Assembly (NCBI GenBank): GCA_002634385.1
Contig: NSJL01000002.1
Span: forward strand, 186,001 to 250,000
Reading direction: 5' to 3'
Length of the DNA: 64,000 nt
From: Nitrospira sp.
GTDB taxonomy: Bacteria; Nitrospirota; Thermodesulfovibrionia; Thermodesulfovibrionales; Dissulfurispiraceae
Part shown: positions 1 through 6,955 of the stretch, piece by piece
How the letters are laid out: every line of letters begins with the position of its first letter
Position numbering within the stretch: the first letter of the stretch is position 1
Made by a program: the position numbers and the translations under genes
Notes under the pieces: generated by a model
Told to the model about the DNA's origin: nothing
Databases searched by the model: none
The model's input: only the letters and a program-made list of their open reading frames with translations

Positions 1-125
1 GCAGGATCCTCGGAATGGGCTCTCCCCATGAAATGCTGACGGAGGAGATGCTCGAAGAAGCCTTCGAGGTGAATCTCGCTATCAAAAGGATCGGTCAGCA
101 GGCCTTTATCAGTTATAAGGAATAG
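1..125 (+). CDS. C-terminal end of an ABC transporter ATP-binding protein (partial)
   Basis: The reading frame is open from the left edge to a TAG at 123-125, giving about 40 residues. The pattern Gly-x-Pro-His-Glu-x-Leu-Thr-Glu-Glu, then Leu-x-Glu-x-Phe-x-Val, is typical of the C-terminus of FecE/BtuD-type ATPases for iron-siderophore or cobalamin import, where a 'GxPxEVLT' segment follows the H-loop. No Walker motifs are inside the window, so the family is an inference from the tail alone. Any substrate assignment needs the upstream sequence. Confidence 0.5.
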   Translation, partial: RILGMGSPHEMLTEEMLEEAFEVNLAIKRIGQQAFISYKE

Positions 126-229
126 ACTCTGTCCGTTCTTTCCGGTCCCGGGTGCTCTTCAACGGGGAGTGTACATCTTTCTACGCTGAACGTGGTACAC
201 TACGTGGCACAGAAAAGGAGGTGAACACG

Positions 230-484
230 GTGAATAGAAGAACTGTCATTCTGAGCATCTCTCTTGCAGCCGCTCTTTTTTCCCTCTCCGCATGCTCACC
301 CGCTGTCAGACCCGATCCGGTATTCGAGCGGCGGAAAGCGGAACTGCTCAGCAGGGTGGAAAACAGGATACGGCATCTGCAGGATGATAAGGCGTGCATT
401 GAAGCGGCACAAAACCATTACGAACTGCAGAGGTGCAGGCCTGCCCGTCCCGACGGGCCTCCGGAGCCCCCTCCACGTTATTAG
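230..484 (+). CDS. Small putative lipoprotein (84 aa)
   Basis: Starts at GTG 230, chosen because a strong Shine-Dalgarno (aaaggagg, 214-221) lies about 8 bases upstream and translation then begins with a standard signal sequence: Asn-Arg-Arg, a hydrophobic stretch, and lipobox Leu-Ser-Ala-Cys at residues 19-22. The mature part is charged, carries two further cysteines that could form a disulfide, and ends in a Pro-rich tail. Probably an outer- or inner-membrane lipoprotein of unknown function. No domain family recognised. It converges on the thioredoxin-like gene, with a perfect hairpin between the two. Confidence 0.55.
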   Translation: MNRRTVILSISLAAALFSLSACSPAVRPDPVFERRKAELLSRVENRIRHLQDDKACIEAAQNHYELQRCRPARPDGPPEPPPRY

Positions 485-503
485 AAGCTGTTTCAAAACC
501 CTC

Positions 504-540
504 TCGGTCACCCTCTCCCCTCGAGGGAGAGGGTGACCGA
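504..540. terminator. Perfect 16-bp hairpin between convergent genes
   Basis: 504-519 and 525-540 are exact inverted complements around a 5-base loop. There is no following T-run on either strand, so it may be a bidirectional barrier or a dispersed palindrome rather than a classic intrinsic terminator. Related CCCTCCC/GGGAGGG hairpins occur at 13322-13344, 26068-26101 and 55190-55210. Confidence 0.45.
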
Positions 541-550
541 AGGTAGTGCA

Positions 551-1021
551 CTACTGTCCGCTCGTGCGGTAGTGCGCTTTTACAAAATCAAGATATTGTA
601 TAAACCCTTCCGGGTCTACCGTGTCCATGAAGCAGAGACTCTTTCCCTGCGGTGTTTTGATGACCTCTCCCTTATGGTCGAGAAATAGAAGCAGGCAGTC
701 TTTCTTATACTCGTATTGTTCGCCAAGCTTCTCTTCCTCTTCGTCAAGCTTTTTTGTCAGGTCAATGCGCACGGGAATGAAATCAGCCATGATCTTCCGG
801 GAAATATCGGGGTTGTCATACACCTGGGTCTGGAGAACCTCGCACCGGGGGCACCCCTTCCCGTAGAAGAAATCGACGATAAGAGGCTTTTTCTCCTCAT
901 GGGCCTTTTCCATTCCTTCATGAAGCGAGTACCAGCGCACCGCTGAAAAGACTGCAGCGCCCCACAGCACCGTCCCCATGAGCACCATGACCTGTAGCAG
1001 GACTTTCCCTTTCTTTTTCAT
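551..1021 (-). CDS. Membrane-anchored thioredoxin-fold protein
   Basis: A 156-aa protein with a Lys-rich N-terminus and one hydrophobic segment (about residues 8-28) that serves as signal anchor or signal peptide, followed by a thioredoxin-like domain with redox motif Cys57-Pro-Arg-Cys60. The domain resembles periplasmic DUF255/thioredoxin_7 or SoxW-like proteins that hold partner cysteines reduced. ATG 1021 was preferred to upstream starts because gagaggag sits 7 bases before it and the signal sequence begins there. It presumably acts in the periplasm. The specific client is not evident. An extended -10 at 1181-1189 may drive it. Confidence 0.7.
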   Translation of the reverse strand: MKKKGKVLLQVMVLMGTVLWGAAVFSAVRWYSLHEGMEKAHEEKKPLIVDFFYGKGCPRCEVLQTQVYDNPDISRKIMADFIPVRIDLTKKLDEEEEKLGEQYEYKKDCLLLFLDHKGEVIKTPQGKSLCFMDTVDPEGFIQYLDFVKAHYRTSGQ

Positions 1022-1394
1022 AAAATCTCCTCTCTGCAGCATGAATCGGGATGAATGGCTCCGGAAAGCGTCCGCTACCAAAACATCCCTGCATTCCGGT
1101 TCCTTCTGTACCGGCCCCGAATGAAAGACTGCTTCTCCTCTGCTCAGCTGCTTCGGGACGGCCTCTCCACCTTTCTCCCAATTATAGCAGGTATTCCTGG
1201 TAGCTTACATAAAATGGAGAAGAGAGAGGGCAAGCAGGATTCCGAAGGCAAAGAGGGAAAGGGCAAGCAATATGCTGAGGAGCAAAGAGGGGCGGCAGGA
1301 CACGCCGGTTCCGTACCCTTGAAGAGCTCCGCCTCTCCTCTGCCGGGGTCATGGGAGAAGAGGGCAGGCAGCGGGAAGACCTCCTGCCTTCCGC
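1022..1394. other. 373-bp interval between tatA and the thioredoxin-like gene
   Basis: Mostly non-coding. It holds an extended -10 box (1181-1189, minus strand) and a 99-bp minus-strand open frame (1205-1303) that would encode a single very hydrophobic helix but lacks a good ribosome binding site. No terminator-like hairpin was found. Confidence 0.4.
1181..1189 (-). promoter_or_regulatory. Extended -10 promoter element
   Basis: On the minus strand this reads TGC-TATAAT, an exact -10 with the TG extension. No good -35 lies 16-18 bases upstream. It would give a leader of roughly 150 bases ahead of the thioredoxin-like gene at 1021. Confidence 0.3.
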
Positions 1395-1589
1395 CTATTT
1401 GCTTCCCTCAACTCCGTTTTTCGCCTTTTCAATCTTCGGCTGATCAGAGGTCACTTCCTCTATCCCCTTTTTAAAACCCCGGATGGCCTCTCCAAGACTC
1501 CTTCCGAGGGAGGGGAGCTTGCTGGGACCAAATAACAAAAGTCCGATCACCGATATAATCATCACTTCGGGCACTCCGAGTCCAAACAT
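1395..1589 (-). CDS. tatA: Twin-arginine translocase subunit TatA/E
   Basis: A 64-aa protein with the canonical layout: short N-terminus, one transmembrane helix (about residues 5-20), the Phe-Gly-Pro hinge with Lys-Leu-Pro, then an amphipathic helix (SLGRSLGEAIRGFKKGI) and a charged tail. TatA oligomerises to form the passage for folded twin-arginine substrates in the inner membrane. Start ATG 1589 has aaaggagg 6-7 bases upstream. It follows htrA on the same strand with a 72-bp gap holding a -10 like TATAAT (1649-1654). No tatB/tatC is adjacent. Confidence 0.92.
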   Translation of the reverse strand: MFGLGVPEVMIISVIGLLLFGPSKLPSLGRSLGEAIRGFKKGIEEVTSDQPKIEKAKNGVEGSK

Positions 1590-1648
1590 GAAAACCTCCT
1601 TTGCAGCCCGCTGCCCCATGGGGCAGACTTCAGAAACTGCACTTCTCA

Positions 1649-1654
1649 ATTATA
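1649..1654 (-). promoter_or_regulatory. -10 box upstream of tatA
   Basis: Minus strand TATAAT, 60 bases before the tatA start, in the htrA-tatA gap. The -35 region is poor, so this is only a candidate promoter. Confidence 0.25.
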
Positions 1655-1661
1655 CTACATT

Positions 1662-3095
1662 TTACGAGATCCTAATGGAGAGATAGAAGGTCTGTTCCCC
1701 CCTTCTGATCAGGAAAAGCACCGGGGCGCCCTTCTTCGTCTTTGCCATGGCACCATGGTATTCGTCCAGGTTCTTGACCGGGGTGCGGTTCACTTCCTTT
1801 ATGATATCCCCCGGCTGGATTCCGGCGCTGTCCGCGGGACTTCCGGGCTCAACCTCTATCACTACCACACCGTTTCTGTCCCGTATCCTGAGCTGGTCTG
1901 CGATATGAGGGGTAATGTTTTCAACGGTTATCCCCAGCTCGCTCCGCGGCAGGAAGGCGCGGGACGACATCCGCTCCTCCGTCATTTCCTGTACCGTAAT
2001 CCTGAGGGGAAGCTCTTTTCCCTCCCTGACTACCCGTGTCTCAACGGTCTGCCCTACCCCTGTCTCTGCCACCGCTCTCGATAAGGCGGAAACGTTCTTG
2101 ACCGGTTTGCCGTTGAAGGAGACGATCACATCACCCCTCTTGATGCCCGCGGCATCCGCGGGCCCCCCCGGCACGACATCGCCCACGAGGGCACCTTCCA
2201 TCTGCTTCAGTCCCAGGGATTGTGCAAGCTCGGGGGTCAGACTCTGGATGGAAACCCCTATCCACCCACGGACCACTTTCCCCTTCTCCTTAATCTGCGA
2301 GATGACTGTCTTGGCCATATCGCTGGGGATTGCAAAGCCGATGCCCTGTCCCGAGGCGATGATGGCGGTATTAATGCCGATCACCTCTCCGTTCAGGTTT
2401 ACCAGCGGTCCCCCGCTGTTGCCCGGGTTGATGGGCGCATCGGTCTGGATGAAATTGTCGTAGGGTCCCGACCCGATCACCCTTCCCTTCGCACTGACAA
2501 TGCCCTGGGTCACCGTATGCTCCAGCCCGAAGGGGTTGCCGATGGAAAGCACCCAGTCTCCCACCCTCATTTTTTCAGAGTCACCAAGGGGAAGGGTCGG
2601 CAGGTCCTTGAAAAGGGAGGATATCTTTATGAGGGCCAGGTCTGTCTTGGGATCTCTCCCCACCACCTTCGCGGTGAATTCGCGGCCGTCAGCCAGTTTT
2701 ACCTTTATCTCGTCGGCCTTCTCGACCACATGATTGTTGGTGATGATAAAACCGCTCTTATCGAAGATAAATCCGGAACCGAGACTCTGCTGTTTCAACT
2801 CCCTGTCGGGGATGCCGCCGTCAAACCTCTTGAAGAACTCACCGAAGGGACCCTCATCGCCGGGTCCGAAGAAATGCCTGAAAGGATTTCCCGGGACCCT
2901 GACCGTTGTCGTGGTGCTGATATTGACCACGGCGGGGCTCACCTTGGCGGAGAGGTCGGCGAAGGACTGAGGAAACCCGACAAAGGGGGAAGAGATCTGT
3001 CCCTTTCCCCTATCGAGCCTCGATCCGACAAAGACCCCGGCCACAACCAGGAGAATGCCCGCAATCACCAACGCAATCACACCGCTTTTTTTCAT
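1662..3095 (-). CDS. Periplasmic serine protease HtrA/DegP family
   Basis: A 477-aa trypsin-like protease with two PDZ domains. An N-terminal membrane/signal segment (residues 5-24) is followed by a protease domain with the full triad: His122 (TNNHVV), Asp152 (TDLAL) and Ser227 (GNSGGP). PDZ1 spans about 275-365 and PDZ2 about 385-475. The family degrades or refolds misfolded envelope proteins. Start ATG has an AGGTAAGGA-type ribosome binding site. Its leader holds the 184-bp repeat at 3123-3306, and a candidate promoter lies beyond it at 3356-3383. Length and order match DegP/DegQ. Confidence 0.95.
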   Translation of the reverse strand: MKKSGVIALVIAGILLVVAGVFVGSRLDRGKGQISSPFVGFPQSFADLSAKVSPAVVNISTTTTVRVPGNPFRHFFGPGDEGPFGEFFKRFDGGIPDRELKQQSLGSGFIFDKSGFIITNNHVVEKADEIKVKLADGREFTAKVVGRDPKTDLALIKISSLFKDLPTLPLGDSEKMRVGDWVLSIGNPFGLEHTVTQGIVSAKGRVIGSGPYDNFIQTDAPINPGNSGGPLVNLNGEVIGINTAIIASGQGIGFAIPSDMAKTVISQIKEKGKVVRGWIGVSIQSLTPELAQSLGLKQMEGALVGDVVPGGPADAAGIKRGDVIVSFNGKPVKNVSALSRAVAETGVGQTVETRVVREGKELPLRITVQEMTEERMSSRAFLPRSELGITVENITPHIADQLRIRDRNGVVVIEVEPGSPADSAGIQPGDIIKEVNRTPVKNLDEYHGAMAKTKKGAPVLFLIRRGEQTFYLSIRIS

Positions 3096-3122
3096 GTATC
3101 CTTACCTCTATTGATGAATTGT

Positions 3123-3306
3123 ACTAGGTCGTGTACGCAAAGTGTGTCTACTGCGGCCGGCTACAGAGCCCCCGGATCCTCGTTCTCCCGGGCACATCGT
3201 CCTCGAAGTAGCTTCTGCTACGTCTCCGGGCGCTGTACCCGTGACGCCTTGCCCAAGGACTCTTCGCTCGGTCTCGTGACGAAACACTTTGCGTACACGA
3301 CCTAGT
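3123..3306. repeat. MITE-like palindromic element, copy 1
   Basis: A 184-bp element bounded by perfect 23-bp inverted repeats (3123-3145 and 3284-3306). Its core (about 3170-3275) is the reverse complement of the core of the second copy at 5238-5414, at roughly 90% identity over the central 80 bases. The core holds internal stems such as GTAGC-AGAA-GCTAC. It encodes no transposase and sits in the htrA leader. Confidence 0.7.
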
Positions 3307-3355
3307 CTGTTCCTCTCCAAAGGGCAGACCCGGCATGCCCTTCCTCACCGGGAAA

Positions 3356-3383
3356 ATATCATTTTACAAAAAAACCGGTACAA
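3356..3383 (-). promoter_or_regulatory. Candidate sigma70 promoter for htrA, upstream of the repeat
   Basis: Minus strand TTGTAC (3378-3383), 16 bases, TGATAT (3356-3361). If used, the repeat copy 1 is transcribed as part of the htrA 5' leader. Confidence 0.3.
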
Positions 3384-3494
3384 CTGAACAGGGCGGGACG
3401 AGGCACAGAGTGTCAAAGGTTTCCCTGAAAAAATATCTTCCTGAATAAATTATAGTAATATTTCGCGTACTTTGATATGGTTTGCCTGCAGCGG

Positions 3495-3538
3495 AAAAGA
3501 AAAAGAGGAGGAAGGGGGTACAGTACCCTTCCTCCTCC
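3495..3538 (-). terminator. Intrinsic terminator of hcp
   Basis: On the minus strand a strong stem (arms 3526-3538 and 3505-3516, GGAGGAGGAAGGG/CCCTTCCTCCTC) is followed directly by TTTTTCTTTT. It lies 19 bases past the hcp stop, the classic hairpin plus U-tract layout. Confidence 0.8.
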
Positions 3539-3556
3539 GGGAGAAACACACGCCCG

Positions 3557-5212
3557 TTAGGCGGCTTTCTTTTCGTCGTACCCGTCTCCCAGGATGGCCT
3601 TCAGGTCGGCATCCGGAGTGGAAATCGGCATGATGTTGAAATTCTGCACCAGGAAATTCACCACGTTGGGCGTCAGGAACGCCGGAAGAGAGGGACCGAG
3701 CCGGATATCCTTGATACCCAGGTACAGAAGAGTAAGGAGGATCGCCACCGCCTTCTGCTCGTACCAGGAGAGGACAAGGGAAAGCGGGAGATCGTTCACA
3801 CCCACATTGAAAGCCTTGGAGAGCGCCACCGCAATCTGGATCGCGGAATAGGCGTCATTGCACTGTCCGACGTCGAGGAGTCTCGGAATGCCTCCGATGT
3901 CGCCCAACTGTTTGTCGAAGAAGCGGAACTTTCCGCAGGCCAGGGTCAGTACGACGCAGTTGTCGGGAACCTTCTCCACAAACTCGGTGTAGTAGTTCCT
4001 TCCGGGCTTTGCACCATCGCAGCCGGCTACCAGGAAAAAGTGCTTGATGTGGTTGTTCTTTACTGCATCGATGACCTTGTCGGCGACGCTCATGACCGTG
4101 TTCCGCGCAAAGCCGGTCAGTACAGAAGCACACTCCATATCCGCAGCAAATCCGGGAAGGGCAAGGGCCTTTTCGATCAGCGGGGCATAATTCCCGTCGG
4201 AAATATGGGTGACTCCGGGCCAGCCCACACGTCCTCCGGTGAATACGTTCGCCTTGTACGACTCATCGGGCTCCTGGAGGCAGTTGGTGGTGACCATGAT
4301 GGCGCCGGGGAACTGTGCGAACTCCTTCTGCTGGTTCTGCCACGCGGTTCCGTAGTGGCCGTAGAAATGGGAATATTTCTTCAGTCCGGGATATGCGTGG
4401 GCAGGCAGCATTTCACCGTGGGTGTAGACGTTAACCCCCTTGCCCTCGCTCTGCTTGAGGATCTCTTCAAGATCCTTGAGATCATGTCCCGATACCAGGA
4501 TCGCCTTGCCCTTCTTCGCACCCAGGGGAACAGGGGTGGGCACGGGATGTCCATAGGTGCCGGTGTTCGCCGCATCGAGGAGCTCCATCGCCTTTAGGTT
4601 GATCTCGCCGCACTTGAGGGCGAGTCCCACCCAGTCGTTCAGGGACAGATCCCTTCTCGTCATCGAGGCAAGGGCCTCATGCAGGTAGTCATAAACGGCA
4701 TCATCCTCCTTGCCCAGGATTCTCGAGTGGTCCGCATAGGCCGAAACACCTTTTATTCCATACAATACAGTATGATGCAGCGAAAGAATGTCAGGGTCGA
4801 TAGAGACATCCGATTTGGGTCCCACCTTGTCTCCCTGCCGTACCAGACCCTCCATGGTCGCCTCGGGCTTGAATACGGCCGGTCCCTCGGAGAATGCAGT
4901 ATTCCCTCCCGCAGCGCTCACCTTTGCCGCAAGTTTGTCCCTGAGGGCGACACAATCCCTGATCTGGACGACAATGGCATCCGGATCGAAATTGACGTTG
5001 GTCAGGGTGGAGAACAGCGCCTTCACCGTAAAGACGCCCGCCTCTCTGTCGCGAACGCCGACCTTGAGCCCCTCCGTCGCATACAGGGCGAGCCCCTGAA
5101 GCGCATGGACCAGGAGATCCTGAAGCGCCGCAACGTCCGGAGTCTTGCCGCACACACTGACCGCAGAACAGCCAACTCCCTTTGATGCCTGCTCACACTG
5201 GTAACAAAACAT
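3557..5212 (-). CDS. hcp: Hydroxylamine reductase (hybrid cluster protein)
   Basis: A 551-aa protein that begins Met-Phe-Cys-Tyr-Gln-Cys. Cys3, Cys6, Cys15 and Cys21 form the N-terminal cubane Fe-S motif of class I Hcp. All hybrid 4Fe-2O-2S cluster ligand motifs are present: GHDLKD, THGEMLP, TTNC, AGCDG, ACGKF, GQCNDAY and WYEQKA. Hcp reduces NO or hydroxylamine and is linked to nitrosative stress and protein S-nitrosylation. ATG 5212 is preferred to an upstream start because aaggagg precedes it and it gives the family N-terminus. An FNR/DNR-type box at 5492-5505 lies upstream, with repeat copy 2 in between. No hcr reductase gene is adjacent. Confidence 0.96.
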   Translation of the reverse strand: MFCYQCEQASKGVGCSAVSVCGKTPDVAALQDLLVHALQGLALYATEGLKVGVRDREAGVFTVKALFSTLTNVNFDPDAIVVQIRDCVALRDKLAAKVSAAGGNTAFSEGPAVFKPEATMEGLVRQGDKVGPKSDVSIDPDILSLHHTVLYGIKGVSAYADHSRILGKEDDAVYDYLHEALASMTRRDLSLNDWVGLALKCGEINLKAMELLDAANTGTYGHPVPTPVPLGAKKGKAILVSGHDLKDLEEILKQSEGKGVNVYTHGEMLPAHAYPGLKKYSHFYGHYGTAWQNQQKEFAQFPGAIMVTTNCLQEPDESYKANVFTGGRVGWPGVTHISDGNYAPLIEKALALPGFAADMECASVLTGFARNTVMSVADKVIDAVKNNHIKHFFLVAGCDGAKPGRNYYTEFVEKVPDNCVVLTLACGKFRFFDKQLGDIGGIPRLLDVGQCNDAYSAIQIAVALSKAFNVGVNDLPLSLVLSWYEQKAVAILLTLLYLGIKDIRLGPSLPAFLTPNVVNFLVQNFNIMPISTPDADLKAILGDGYDEKKAA

Positions 5213-5237
5213 GTTTTTCCTCCTTAGCACTCATCTG

Positions 5238-5414
5238 GGGTGTGTCTGCACACTGTGTTCGTTGCGAGACCGGGCGAAGAGTACCTGGGCAAGGCGTTAC
5301 GGGTACAGCGCCCGGAGGCGTAGCAGAAGCTACTTCGAGGACGATGTGCCCGTGACAACAACGCACAGGGACTTTGCAGCCGGTCGCAGCAGAAGTCAGT
5401 TTGCAGACACACCC
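5238..5414. repeat. MITE-like palindromic element, copy 2
   Basis: A 177-bp element bounded by 18-bp inverted repeats with one mismatch (5238-5255 and 5397-5414). The core matches copy 1 (3123-3306) in the opposite orientation, but the terminal repeats differ in sequence from those of copy 1. It sits between the hcp promoter and the hcp start. Confidence 0.7.
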
Positions 5415-5463
5415 TAAAAGTTCTTCCGGCTAAAAGCCGGGGTCTGACTTCTTCGATAGTTCA

Positions 5464-5505
5464 AGTTTACAAAATTGAAAAAAAAAAGCCTTTGACTTAG
5501 ATCAA
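5464..5505 (-). promoter_or_regulatory. FNR/DNR-type activator site and -10 for hcp
   Basis: TTGACTTAGATCAA at 5492-5505 matches the TTGAT-N4-ATCAA consensus of CRP/FNR-family regulators at 9 of 10 positions. On the minus strand a TAAACT -10 (5464-5469) puts the likely start near 5457, so the box is centred at about -41.5, the spacing of class II FNR-dependent promoters. This fits control of hcp by anoxia or NO. Confidence 0.55.
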
Positions 5506-5667
5506 AATCCTGAAAAAAATCACACGGAAGGGCACCCGTCAAGACATTAAATAAGTTTTCATTATATTTCAAGAGCTTTTAAAAGAAAGACCGCCTCAGA
5601 CCGCCGGAAGGAAGAGCAGGTCTCCGCAAGAAAGGGGCGGACTGCTTCCGTTTCCCGCCTTCGCCGC

Positions 5668-6360
5668 TCACCATTTCGGGAAAAAAGCGCCGGTCCTTCT
5701 CCTGTACTCGCCATATTCCGGAAAAACGGAAAGAAGCTTCTTCTCCTCGAACCTGGCCCTGACCGCCTGGCAAAAGAGAAAAAGAAAGAAAAGAAGTACA
5801 TTGGCGGCGGAGAAGCGGAAGAGAAGCACTCCCGAGACAGCAAGGGCCTCTCCAAGATAGAGGGGATGCCGTACATACCGGTACGGGCCGTCAAACACCG
5901 GTGTCCTCGCTTCTACCATTATGCTGAAAGAACGCTTCAGGTACAGGATTCCCAGCAGAGTGATAGAATTTCCCGCAAGCACCAACGCCATTGAAAACAC
6001 ATTCCAGCGCAGGAAAGGGTGGGCGGAGATCCCGAACAGCGATAGGACGGACTCGCGGTAAGGATGTCCCGGCCCGAAACAGCGCACGATCTCCCCATCA
6101 TGGTAGATAAGGAGAGGAAGCACGGCGCAGAAAAGGGGATACCCTGTTTCCCACAGGCCTTTTGCAGAACGGACCGGTTCCGTGCGCAGAAAATAGGAGG
6201 AAAGGAAAAGGAGTATGGTGAGAGAAATCAGCAGACCGTTCACCCGTGCGGCCGCATCGAGAGTTCTCCATTCCCTGACAAGGAAAGAGAGGTGGAAAGC
6301 CAGAAAGGAGATAAAGAGCAGGACACCGGCGACCCGGCCCCGCATATCTCTGCTAGTCAT
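5668..6360 (-). CDS. Isoprenylcysteine carboxylmethyltransferase/PEMT-like membrane protein
   Basis: A 230-aa integral membrane protein with about five hydrophobic segments and the signature Gly-Pro-Tyr-Arg-Tyr-Val-Arg-His-Pro-Leu-Tyr-Leu-Gly-Glu (about residues 157-170), typical of the ICMT/phospholipid methyltransferase superfamily (PF04191/PF04140). The RHP and a later Glu bind S-adenosylmethionine. The methyl acceptor in bacteria is generally unknown. The most upstream ATG is used. It stands alone, downstream of hcp regulatory DNA on one side and divergent from a small glycine-rich protein on the other. Confidence 0.75.
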   Translation of the reverse strand: MTSRDMRGRVAGVLLFISFLAFHLSFLVREWRTLDAAARVNGLLISLTILLFLSSYFLRTEPVRSAKGLWETGYPLFCAVLPLLIYHDGEIVRCFGPGHPYRESVLSLFGISAHPFLRWNVFSMALVLAGNSITLLGILYLKRSFSIMVEARTPVFDGPYRYVRHPLYLGEALAVSGVLLFRFSAANVLLFFLFLFCQAVRARFEEKKLLSVFPEYGEYRRRTGAFFPKW

Positions 6361-6409
6361 GGGATACTACTGTATCACCTTTGAGGATCCCGGAGCAAAC
6401 AGCAGCCGT

Positions 6410-6439
6410 TTGTCTCTTCGCCGCCGCCCATGGTATCTT
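6410..6439 (+). promoter_or_regulatory. Candidate promoter for the 80-aa protein
   Basis: TTGTCT (6410-6415), 18-base spacer, TATCTT (6434-6439), about 37 bases before the start at 6476. Only a moderate match. Confidence 0.25.
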
Positions 6440-6475
6440 AATAAGAAACATTGGTTGGAGAAGGGATCGCTTCCC

Positions 6476-6718
6476 ATGATAAAAGCAAAATATCTCTTGT
6501 GGCTCGGGATCTCGTCGGCGGCCGGCGCCGCCACCGGCATCCTCTCCCACCGCAAGTCTCCGGAGCAGGGAGGGCTTATCGGTGCGGCAGTGGGGTTCCT
6601 TGCCGGCTCCCTGGCGGTGGAAATGCATCGCCGCCTGGCGGATGAGGATGACGGCATCAGCTACTACTCCAAATCCTCACCGTTGTACGAGGACTTTGAT
6701 GAGGCCGAATACCTCTGA
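6476..6718 (+). CDS. Small glycine-zipper-like membrane protein (80 aa)
   Basis: Starts at ATG 6476 with GGAGAAGGGA upstream. Residues 5-25 and 32-50 are small-residue-rich hydrophobic segments (Gly-Ala pattern: SAAGAATG, GGLIGAAVGFLAGSLA), like glycine-zipper proteins that insert in membranes. The C-terminal 25 residues are acidic with several tyrosines. Function unknown. Transcribed divergently from the methyltransferase-like gene. A longer upstream in-frame extension is possible, but it has no ribosome binding site and would run into the neighbour. Confidence 0.55.
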   Translation: MIKAKYLLWLGISSAAGAATGILSHRKSPEQGGLIGAAVGFLAGSLAVEMHRRLADEDDGISYYSKSSPLYEDFDEAEYL

Positions 6719-6734
6719 TCCCTGCGTCCGTGCG

Positions 6735-6919
6735 CTAATACTACAACGAGACTTCGGGATATCAGACTATTTCACAAGTGTTTTTATTGTCATTCCCGCA
6801 AGCAAAGCGCGTCGGGAATCCTTCCGAAACACAGGAAATCGATTCCGGACAAGCCGCAATGACAGCCACTGTGTCGCTCTTTGTCATAGGTCCATCCAAA
6901 GTCTCGTTGTTGTACTAAG
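6735..6919. repeat. 185-bp inverted-repeat-bounded element with embedded palindrome
   Basis: Bounded by about 20-bp near-perfect inverted repeats (6735-6754, 6899-6919; shared core ACAACGAGACTT). Inside lies an imperfect palindrome beginning GTCATTCCCGC and ending GCCGCAATGAC, a common bacterial dispersed motif. No coding capacity was seen. Confidence 0.5.
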
Positions 6920-6947
6920 AGGGCTGGTTGTTGTACTAAGAGGGCTG
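6906..6947 (+). repeat. Exact 21-bp tandem duplication
   Basis: Two identical 21-base units (6906-6926, 6927-6947; gttgttgtactaagagggct plus g) end 8 bases before the next gene. The first overlaps the right end of the 185-bp element, so the duplication probably arose at its boundary. Each unit carries a GAGGG that could serve as ribosome binding site. Confidence 0.7.
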
Positions 6948-6955
6948 TCTGAAAA

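Noticed and set aside
1205-1303. 32-aa minus-strand frame encoding one hydrophobic helix between tatA and the thioredoxin-like gene
   Set aside because: The composition looks like a membrane helix, but there is no usable ribosome binding site and the frame is closed just upstream, so I do not call it a gene.
3148-5417. Similar short reading frames inside the two MITE-like elements (shared peptide RDRAKS-x-WARR-x-GYSARRRSRSYF)
   Set aside because: They follow simply from DNA identity of the repeat cores, lie in opposite orientation to the adjacent genes, lack ribosome binding sites, and show as many amino-acid-changing as silent differences.
5430-5444. CCGGCTAAAAGCCGG hairpin in the hcp leader as an attenuator or riboswitch
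   Set aside because: Only a 5-6-bp stem with no conserved aptamer and no proper U-tract; too little to support a regulatory call.
6906-6947. Two identical 21-bp units as a mini CRISPR array
   Set aside because: The units are directly adjacent with no spacer, there are only two, and no cas gene is present.
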